Source of the DNA: Parachlorella kessleri
Taxonomy: Eukaryota > Chlorophyta > Trebouxiophyceae > Chlorellales > Chlorellaceae
Reading direction: 5' to 3'
Assembly: GCA_001598975.1 (NCBI GenBank)
Contig: BBXU01000790.1
Location: 1 to 19,580 of the forward strand
DNA: 19,580 nucleotides
Part shown: piece after piece, positions 7,901-19,580 of the stretch
How the letters are laid out: every line of letters starts with the position of its first letter
Position numbering within the stretch: position 1 is the stretch's first letter
Made by a program: the position numbers and the translations under genes
Notes under the pieces: model-generated
What the model was told of the DNA's origin: nothing
Seen by the model: only the letters and a program-made list of their open reading frames with translations
The model's database searches: none

Positions 7901-10900
7901 GGGCGAGGACTTGGCATTTCGCGAGACCCTCATTGCCAACGGGGCTGTCAGGCCCCTGACCCAGCTCGTCACCAAGGCCTGCAAAGCGCTGTCGGACACG
8001 TCCCGGGCCCTGGATGACGACGACCCGCTGCTGGCTGCCGCCACGACGGCCGCCTGGGCGCTGTCGAACACGCTTAAGGGGGCGGGGCCGGAGGTAGGCG
8101 GGCGGCCCGGCGCCTGGGGTTGCACGGCACTGCACTGCACTGTGGGCTGCATGCTTTGGTTGGTGGCAGATGGTCCCTTGCCGAGTGCTTGGTGCTCGCC
8201 GAGTCTATCCCTAATTTTGCGATTGGTAGAGGTAGCGGGTGCCATCGCAGCCCACCCACAACGCCCCACTCCCATGCTCCGCTGGGTTGATATGTAAGCC
8301 CCGTGTCCTGGCTTGGCAACGCCATGACTTCCCCTAGCAGGAGGTGCCTGCAGTGCACTTGTGATGTATGGCACCCGCCTCACTTACCTCATCAAGAACC
8401 ACTTCACACGGCATCCTCCTTGGCTCTCCGTGGCACGCTGGTGCACCCAGCATGTGCCTGGGATCTGCCTTCTTCCCACTCCCCAGGCTTGAAGGCACAG
8501 GGGCCGTGGGGGCCGGCGGCCTTTGCACGGCGGAGCTTCGTGTATGGCAGATTCTAGGCCATGTCACAAAGGGCACTTGCTACTTGGCGTGGCTGTCACC
8601 CCGCGCCCCAATGGCTCATGTTGGTACCTCCACTACTACAGTGTTTGTGCCTCTGTCATGTCACGCAGGTGGGCGAGGTGATGGGTGTTGAGGGGGCCCC
8701 CCAGTGCCTGGTGGAGCTCCTCAAGACGGCACCACAGCACCTGGCAACAGAGGTCAGCGTCAATGCACACCAGGGGGGTAGCTAGCCAGGCACTCGGCTA
8801 GTAAGGCGTCGCTTGGTGGTGGCGTACTTTGGAGGGGAGTGGGTACCACTGCATGCTGCAACTGGGAAGCAGGTGGTGGTGGTGGTGTGTGCGCGGGGGG
8901 CGACATGGGCGGGGGAGGGGGCATAGGCGGGGGAGGGGGCATGGGCGGTGGAGGGCCTTGACAGAAGGGGTCTCTTCTCCCCACGATAGCCATCAAACGT
9001 CAGGGCAAAGCCAATGTACTCATGTGCCGGCGTCCTGGCTTCCTCGCGAGTGTGCAAGCGGTCTGGGTGTGGGTTCTGTTGATCGCATTGGTGACAGCAC
9101 AGGTGGCCTGGGTGCTGGCTTACCTAACGTCATCCTGGGCACTGCAGGTGGCCTGGACGCTGGCTTACCTAACGTCATCCTGGGTACTGCAGGTGGCCTG
9201 GGTGCTGGCTTACGTGACTGCCTCCAACGAGGCCCACCTCAACCGCTTAGTACACCTGGGGGCTATTGGCCCCCTGGTGGAGCGACTGTCATCAGCCGTG
9301 GCCCAGGTGAGACAGCCAGCCCGGGTGGTAGGCTGCTCTGCTGATCTTGCAGCTTCCGGCGGGGTGGTTGGGGGGTTAGTCAGGCACCCGTCACACCAGA
9401 TTATAAGCTGAGGCTGCCTGTTGACGAACACTTGGTAGTGGATCTGGGGTGGGCCCGAGGGCGGTTCTCACCTGCTCTGCGCGCTGTGCAGCGCCCTGCC
9501 GCCTGCTCTGGTGCGATCACGGCTCGCCCTCTGCCCTTCCTAATTGACCCCTGTGCTCTGTGCTGTGCTGTGCCATGCTGCGCTATGGCTCCCAGCAGGT
9601 GTCCCAACACGATATGTGACCTCACATAGTGCAGACTCTCGCTGCACTCCATGCCTTCCCCCCTACAATGCTGGCTTACTACGCTACACTGTGCTGCATC
9701 CCGGCACGCTCAACCAGCATGGGCTGAGTGAGGGAGAGCACCTAGCCCCGCGCGTCATCCAACCCCGCTGTTTTCCGCGCTGGGCGACATGCTGTGCTGT
9801 GCTGTGCCGGTGTCCCCAGCAGGCGCTCCAGGAGGAGATTCGCGGCCGCGCCTTCCTGATCCCGCTGTTACGCACGCTGGGCAACATAGCGGCGGGTGGC
9901 GGCTCAGCGGCCTGCGAGCAGCTGCTAAGCCCTGATGCCGAGCCAGGGATAGAGGTGGGTGGGTGGGCAAGTGGGTGGCCCTGACTCAGACCTGGAGGGA
10001 GGCACTGCTACAACAAGGCTTGAGGGCGCAGGAAGGTCTGCTCACTCAGTCGCCCATCTGAGTGTTGCGCCAGCTGTGGGCCCCTCCTCATGCATTTAAA
10101 ATGGAGGCTTCTCTTGCGCACAGCGCCTTGGAGGCAATGTGGCAGGATGAATGCAGTATGCTTTCTCCCTTGGCTATTACTGGTCAATGCAGGCGGTGGT
10201 GGCGTGTGCCCAGAGCCACCACCTCGGCCTGCAACAGGAAGCAAGGAGGCTGTCTGGGGACTGTCCAGCCTGTTTGGCAAGGTTCACCCTCATGTCATCC
10301 CTAGTAACCCGTTTGGTAAACCTCCTGCTTGCAGGCGGTGGTGGCGTGTGCCCAGAGCCACCACCACGGCCTGCAGAAGGAGGCGGCCTGGGTGCTGTCC
10401 AGCCTGGCGGGGGCTCCAGGCAGGCAGGGGGTGGAGGCCCTGAAGCGGGCGGGGGCCGTGCCGGTGAGTAGGAACTTTTCGTAGCTTGTGATCGGTATGA
10501 GGCATGTGGATGTTGTTGAGAAGAGGCGTGGGGGGTTGATGAGGAAGAGGCAATGAGAGTTGCAATGAGAGTTTTCGGGTTGAGGGTGGGACTTTTTGGG
10601 GGGAGGCTTGGGGGGTGCCTGGGTGCCGCCAGCCTGGCGTAGGCACATGAAAGGGTGGCTGCGCTCTCCAGGGTGCGCAGCTTAGGTCCATTGACCCCCC
10701 AAACCACCCACCGCCGCCCACTCCCTACCCTCAAACCCCCACAGCCCCTCCCGCGCCCGCCCGCCCGCAGGTGCTGATGCAGCTGCTGAAGGACTCGCCC
10801 TTCCACGTGCGCAAGGAGGCCGCCTACGCTGTCTCCAACATCTGCGCGGGCGGCGGCGGCGGCAGCGGCGACGCGGAGGCGCTCAACTGGCTTTTTGCGG

Positions 10901-11859
10901 CCGACAGGGACGCGCTGGGCGCCATGGTGTCGCTGATGCGGTCGGCGGACATGGACGCGGCGCAGCTGGGGCTGCAGGTGGGGTGCAGGGGGTGTACGGG
11001 GGGGCGGGGGGAGGCACCAGTTGGGGATGTGTCGAGGATGGCGGATGCCAGGCCGGAGTTGGCTGCTCCAAGAATGCTGGTTGCCCTGTGCTGGCGGCGG
11101 GGTGGTGAAGGGCGCCTCAAGGTAAAGGTGGTGTGCTAATCACGGTGGTGAAGGGGAGGGTGAGGGGGTGCAGCGGAGGCTGGCAGTGCTCTTGGGTGGT
11201 CTGTGTTGCGAGGGCATTGGCAGCAGTGGTAGTGGGGTGGGTGGCTGGGGGGGTTGATGTCAGGGTGCCTGAGGGGTGGCTGAATTTAGGATGGAAATGC
11301 ACGTGACAGGACGGGGTGTTCTATATATGGATGGGACGGCTGAGGTGTTACTGTTGGGTCGGAGCTGAGCTGGAGGGTAACCAGGCATGCTGAGCCATGC
11401 CTTGTCTGCTGCCAACCTGTGGCGTGCTGTAGGTGTAATGTGCTGGGGTCTCCATGTTGGGCAGCAATGAAGGTCTACTAGGAAGCTCGGCCCACTGGTG
11501 AAAGCGTTGCTTCCTTGTGACTGCTGAGCATAATGGTGGCCAACCAAGAATGTCTGCATCCAGCCCTGTCCATCCCGTCCAGTCCAGCCCAGCTCTACAC
11601 CCTGTTCGCACTACCTGCCACCTGTACTAATAATGGTGGCCAACCAAGAATGTGCTGCACCTGCTGGTATGTACTGCAGTTCACAGAGATGGTGCTGCGC
11701 CTGCTGGCCAACGGTGCCGACGCAGTGGAGTCGGTAGATGGCATCGACGCCATGGAGAAGGTGCAATTTGGGCAGGCACCACCAGAGCTGCAGCAGATGG
11801 CAGCCGCGCTGGTAGACAAGTATTACGGCACGGACACGCCCAAGGCTGTGGAAGCTTGA
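4918..11859 (+). CDS. IMPA9: Importin subunit alpha, divergent IMPA-9 type (complete, 13 exons, 552 aa)
   Basis: Nuclear import adaptor that binds NLS cargo through ARM repeats and importin-beta through an N-terminal IBB. Exons: 4918-4934, 5088-5154, 5323-5437, 5780-5941, 6838-6974, 7343-7454, 7891-8093, 8669-8752, 9193-9306, 9823-9954, 10335-10463, 10771-10977, 11680-11859. Every phase joins and the sum is 1659 nt. The basic N-terminus (NRKEHFKPG, AERRRVE, SKRLRRE) is IBB-like. ARM motifs follow: ELRRLLSN, EAAWALTNLA, AEQCAWALGNVAGED, TTAAWALSN, RTLGNIAAG, QKEAAWVLSSLAG, RKEAAYAVSNIC, LGLQFTEMVLRL. The C-terminus DGIDAMEKVQF...VDKYYGTD closely follows plant IMPA-9 as I recall it, which is about 520 residues long. 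The Trp-Asn ladder is kept in the first repeats and relaxed later (N to S, W to Y). The ATG at 4918 was chosen because the resulting MAEANRKEHF resembles the plant N-terminus; 4879 is an in-frame alternative. Identity is strong; exact start and alternative acceptors are less sure. Confidence 0.9.
5869..6127 (+). repeat. Duplicated exon 3' end and donor in importin intron 4
   Basis: Exon sequence 5869-5947 (AAGGCGGCC...CTGTGGGCAG...CCTGGAGGGTGTGAGG...TTGCTGAGCAACTGTAAGG-like) recurs at 6046-6127, about 180 bp downstream, as AAGGCGGCC...TATGTGGGCAG...CCTGGAGGCTGTGAGG...TTGCTGAGAAACTGTAGG. The copy has a 2-nt deletion after GTGAGG that shifts the frame, so it is a decayed exon end that retains a donor-like GTAGG. 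Confidence 0.7.
6190..6300. repeat. Short direct and palindromic repeats in importin intron 4
   Basis: GATTCCCTAGGAATC (a 15-bp near-palindrome) is followed by GGTTCCCTAGGAATC, then by two related blocks, CTCCCTCGACTTCCTGCCAGCA and CTCCCTGGACTTCTTGCCAGCA, about 42 bp apart. No coding meaning is evident. It appears to be a small local tandem expansion. Confidence 0.5.
6707..6801 (+). repeat. Dispersed short repeat with 8-bp flanking duplication, in importin intron 4
   Basis: The repeat body at 6715-6793 ends CACTACCTGCCACCCATGCTA and is bracketed by ATTACTCA at 6707-6714 and 6794-6801. The element ends 44 bp before the acceptor of exon 5, so its CATGCTAAT could serve as a branch-point region. 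The flanking octamer fits a target-site duplication. Confidence 0.7.
7231..7372 (+). repeat. Duplicated acceptor plus exon start (importin exon 6)
   Basis: CCCTACGCAG followed by GTGGGGGCCCACGAGGTGGT at 7249 is repeated 94 bp downstream, where CCCTACGCAG and GTGGGGGGCCACGAGGTGGT begin the true exon at 7343. The upstream copy reads VGAHEVVKL and then leaves the family's sequence, whereas the downstream one continues VGGHEVVKAVLPAAPV as in plant IMPA-9. Both have intact AG acceptors. Confidence 0.8.
7579..7640 (+). repeat. Decayed copy of importin exon 6 3' end and donor
   Basis: 7579-7640 (GGCAGGCAGC...CCGGAGCAGTGCACACCTGG then GCGCTGGGTGGG) parallels the true exon end near 7400-7460 (GGAGGCAGCGGGCTGGCCG...GCGGAGCAGTGTGCCTGGG then CCCTGGGTGAG). 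The copy lies about 180 bp downstream in the intron and has lost the reading frame. Confidence 0.55.
8904..8956 (+). repeat. 18-bp G-rich minisatellite, three units
   Basis: Units CAT(G/A)GGCGGGGGAGGGGG start at 8904, 8922 and 8940, in importin intron 8. A short GGT run precedes them at about 8874-8887. The G-runs on the transcript strand could form a G-quadruplex, which is inference from composition. Confidence 0.8.
9103..9240 (+). repeat. 45-bp in-frame triplication of acceptor plus first helix of importin exon 9
   Basis: Three units begin GTGGCCTGG at 9103, 9148 and 9193, each preceded by CAG (period exactly 45). Units read VAWVLAYLTSSWALQ, VAWTLAYLTSSWVLQ and VAWVLAYVTASNEAH. The third continues into the family-like HLNRLVHLGAIGPLVERL, so 9193 is the expected exon start. 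The upstream acceptors would insert 15 or 30 residues with no stop. A more decayed related unit may occupy 9058-9102. Confidence 0.9.
9817..9822 (+). promoter_or_regulatory. NAGNAG tandem acceptor (importin exon 10)
   Basis: CCCAGCAG|GCGCTCCAG offers two acceptors three bases apart, giving exon starts at 9820 or 9823 and a protein with or without one Gln. Upstream, near 9562-9600, a similar GCTGTGCTGTGCC...CCAGCAG stretch occurs, possibly another old copy of the acceptor region. Confidence 0.5.
10193..10406 (+). repeat. Duplicated acceptor plus exon start (importin exon 11)
   Basis: 10193-10272 and 10335-10406 both start after an AG acceptor with GCGGTGGTGGCGTGTGCCCA and end CTGTCCAGCCTG. 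The first 34 bases are identical apart from one or two later changes. The downstream copy encodes AVVACAQSHHHGLQKEAAWV, the conserved ARM helix. The upstream copy reads AVVACAQSHHLGLQQEARRL and loses the conserved Trp, so it is a nearly intact alternative first part of the exon. Confidence 0.85.
11530..11653 (+). repeat. Dispersed short repeat flanked by 24-bp direct repeats, in importin intron 12
   Basis: An identical 24-mer beginning ATAATGGTGGCC lies at 11530-11553 and 11630-11653. Between them is a copy of the dispersed element (CTGCATCCAGCCCTGTCC ... CCCTGTTCGCACTACCTGCCA, ending CTA). The right edge is 26 bp before the acceptor of the last coding exon at 11680, so the element supplies most of the 3' intron context. 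Confidence 0.75.
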
Positions 11860-12545
11860 GGCACGCGGTAGCTGGTATCACAGGATAATAGGGAATGGGA
11901 GAGTGGCCTGCATGAGAGTGCAAATCGTGTTGCTGGCAGTGGGGTGCAGTCACCAGCCGGCATGTGGGTGATGGTATGGGAAGTTGTCGGGGGTGGTGAG
12001 GTGCTTGATGCGTGGTACTGCAACACTGGGATGAGCCGGAGCAGGGGGTGGGTTGCGTTAGGCCGGGCTGCTTTCCTGGTGGACGAAGTGTGCATCAGTG
12101 AAATGAATCTCTTGTCCGACAGGTGAGTTATTTTGCGGGCAGTTGCAATAACTGGCCACCGTCCCGCCTGTGTTGTTACGACGTTTGAGTTTTGTTACAT
12201 ACATGCAAAGGTGTGAGCAGTAGACCTGGCCCGCTGGCAAGCAGCCGGGCAAGGGTGTAGCAAGGAATACCAATGAAGTACCAACTCTGGTTATACATGC
12301 CCAGCACAGCATGTTCCAGCTGTCAGGTCAGTACATGTGCGCCAGTCACTGTCTACATGGAAGTGTGAAAACCTCCTCAGGTGTCTACTGTGGTCGAGGT
12401 CAGTCCAGGGGGCCAGCACCACTGATGCCCACATCCCCCAGTGCTGCAAAATCTGCTGCCTGCCTGCTGCTGAGTCTGAAAGGAAGCTGCTACCTAGGGA
12501 CTAGTCCTGGAAGTCACTAGGCTACAAGTCCACTAGGTTGACTAA
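11860..12545. other. Convergent intergenic region (two 3' UTRs)
   Basis: The region lies between the importin stop (11857-11859) and the HMG-box gene stop (12548-12546, minus strand). No exon-like segment is convincing. A short plus-strand ORF at 11944-12126 has no recognisable motif and weak codon bias. A minus-strand TGTAA at 12199-12195 is the only clear algal-type poly(A) signal. Confidence 0.5.
12195..12199 (-). terminator. TGTAA polyadenylation signal for the HMG-box gene
   Basis: TGTAA is the usual poly(A) signal in chlorophycean algae. This is the first occurrence on the minus strand after the HMG-box stop codon and would give a 3' UTR of about 350-370 nt. No equivalent was found downstream of the importin gene on the plus strand. 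Confidence 0.4.
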
Positions 12546-14037
12546 TCACTCGTCATCCTCCTCCTCTTCCTCCTCCTTGTCATCTGCAACAAAAGGTGAG
12601 GTTGATTGGTGTCAGGCGTCCAAAGGTTTGGTAGCCCATCCTTGGTTGCTTCAAGTCAACAGGGCAGGTCACCCACCAAGTCTGGGCAATGCTCGGCAGC
12701 TGTCTGCCCTTTGGCTGGATGCAAACAGAGCTTACGCCAGCTTGTCAAGCATCACCAAGATATTGCCAGGGCAATTACACTCTCCAGCCACAAACAAGGA
12801 AATCAAGTGCTGCACTGCCAGACAGGGGGATCCTCCTGCAAGGGGCCCACCTTCATCATCGTCAGAGCTCTTCTTGGGGGCCTTGTCGTAGGCGGCTTTC
12901 TCCTTGGCGTACCGCTCCTGCAGGAGGCAAGCTACTTGCGTGTTGAAAAATCTCCCATGCTTGGGTTCTTAGGGACCAGGAAACCTTGGGGTCTTGGATA
13001 GAAACGTGGTAAACACCAAACCTATGCCTACTTTCCCTGGGTGCCAAACCCCCGAACAAGGGCTTGTTTTGTGACGAAAAACCCCCACCTTGAATCCTAG
13101 CAAGTACCTTGGTGCCTGAGCTGTAACCAGCTACCGCAGTCAGTCGTACCTTGTCGGCCTCTGCCTTCTTCTGGAAGGGAGCCTTCTCCTCGTCGGTCAG
13201 GCCCTTCCACTTCTCGCCGATGATCTTGGAGAGCTCGCCCATCTTCGCCTCAGGGTTCTCCTTCTTCACCTGTGGCAGGCAGACAGCAGTTGTCGTCGGC
13301 TAAATGGCTAAATCTGTTCGGTGCCCTTGCGGGCTGCCAAGGCAGGCTGGCAACATGCCTCAGCACAACTCTGAACTGAAGCTGCCCTAGTGACAGGACA
13401 CAAGGGAACCGACTGCTCTGAGGGGTTACAAGCCAAGAGACCTACTGGATCACAACTCAGGCAAGCCGCAGAGCTGAACTGCAACAGACACGTCAGTACC
13501 TTTTCCCTACCTCTCTTCAGTATGCACTGCCTGCCACCAATTACAAGTAGCTTGAAACGACCAGGTGGAAACAAACAGTCATAGGACCTCACCTCATCGC
13601 GCACAGCGTTGCTGTAGAGGATGTAGGCGGTCAGGCCCCTCTTGGGCGCGTTGGGGTCCTTCTTTGCCTTGGTCTGCAGTGAGAGGAGGGGGTTCTCTTC
13701 TTGTTTAGACAGGGGGTAATATGAACAACGCTCTTGGATCCAAAGCTTACAGGCCGTTTCTAAAGCAGGGCACACTGGAGCTGCCAGTCGGTCGTACGTT
13801 TCAGATAAGCGCACCTTCTTCTCCTTCTTCTCGCCCTTGGCGGCCTTCTTGGGGGAGGCCTTGGGAGCCTTCTCCTGCAGCACCCGCAAAGTGCGATGCT
13901 TGCTGCTGTCGCAGGACCTGAGAGGTTGCTCACGAGCCAGTTGCTGAGCCAACAAGGCTAACGCTTGATAAAAGATGCTGAGTGCCGTTGCAAGCCGATG
14001 ATCGATGATGACCCACCTTCTTCTCACCCTTGGCCAT
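12546..14037 (-). CDS. Single HMG-box chromatin protein (NHP6/HMGB type), complete, six exons, 128 aa
   Basis: Non-sequence-specific DNA-bending protein expected in nuclear chromatin. Minus-strand exons: 14037-14017, 13874-13815, 13673-13593, 13269-13150, 12917-12851, 12583-12546. Introns 1-4 are phase 0 and the last is phase 1. Residues 1-31 are a Lys/Ala-rich basic arm (MAKGEKK, APKASPKKAAKGEKKEKK). Residues 32-104 form the HMG box: KDPNAPKRGLTAYILYSNAV, then RDEVKKENPEAKMGELSKII, then GEKWKGLTDEEKAPF and ADKERYAKEKAAY. Its core aromatic and Trp positions match yeast NHP6A and plant HMGB proteins. The tail (DDDEDDKEEEEEEDDE) is acidic, as in plant HMGB and unlike NHP6A. The ATG gives the expected basic arm and an early first intron. 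The gene is divergent from RUVBL2 and convergent with the importin gene. An FACT-associated or general architectural role is possible, but only from family knowledge. Confidence 0.93.
13452..13548 (+). repeat. Possible diverged copy of the dispersed repeat in an HMG-box intron
   Basis: ACTCAGGCAAGCC...GCAGAGCTGAACTGC...CGTCAGTACC...GCACTGCCTGCCACCAATTA shows the order of blocks found in the repeat family (ACTCAGGC, CAGCTC, CAGTAC, GCACTACCTGCCACC) with many changes. It lies in the intron between exons 3 and 4. The evidence is weak. Confidence 0.3.
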
Positions 14038-19576
<5,539 letters not shown>

Positions 19577-19580
19577 GNGG

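Noticed and set aside
9103..9240. CRISPR-like regular repeats
   Set aside because: The units are contiguous 45-bp copies of an exon start with no unique spacers, in a eukaryotic intron.
11944..12126. Small ORF ending before GTGAGT, possible exon
   Set aside because: No homology, weak codon bias, and it lies after the importin stop; treated as 3' UTR or intergenic DNA.

Overview
The window is nuclear DNA from a GC-rich green alga, probably Chlorophyceae / Chlamydomonadales-like; the species cannot be fixed from the sequence. The evidence is spliced genes with short phase-consistent exons, GTGAG/GTGGG donors, TGCAG acceptors, strongly GC3-biased codons, (G/C)-rich low-complexity segments, and plant-lineage protein relatives. 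There is no operon structure, and no tRNA, rRNA or CRISPR was seen.

Layout. (1) About 292-4021 (+): the 3' part of an unrecognised gene with a Pro/Gly/Ala-rich insert and a leucine-rich helical C-terminus. (2) 4918-11859 (+): a complete 13-exon importin-alpha gene of the divergent IMPA-9 type, 552 residues, with an N-terminal IBB-like basic region and ARM repeats. (3) 12546-14037 (-): a complete six-exon gene for a 128-residue single-HMG-box protein (NHP6/HMGB type) with an acidic tail, convergent with the importin gene. (4) 15016 to beyond the right edge (+): RUVBL2/Reptin, a AAA+ ATPase; nine exons (357 residues) are present, including Walker A, Walker B, sensor 1 and the arginine finger. 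Genes 3 and 4 are divergent and share a roughly 980-bp intergenic region that holds a perfect 30-bp palindrome.

Functional links. The importin carries cargo into the nucleus, and the HMG-box protein and RUVBL2 are nuclear chromatin factors. Divergent transcription of the last two makes co-regulation possible but does not prove it.

The most unusual property lies in the introns. At least ten contain degenerate or near-perfect copies of the edge of the neighbouring exon, usually with the adjoining splice site: 292/392, 1877-2216, 3142/3265, 3335-3570, 5869/6046, 7249/7343, 7400/7579, 9103-9240, 10193/10335, 18094/18217 and 18793/18879. One set is a 45-bp in-frame triplication that repeats both the acceptor and the first helix of an ARM-repeat exon, so alternative acceptor choice would add 15 or 30 residues without a stop. 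A second layer is a dispersed element of about 80 bp, found in introns and intergenic DNA and flanked by direct repeats that look like target-site duplications. Together they suggest a genome whose introns grow by local tandem duplication across splice junctions plus insertion of a short mobile-like element.
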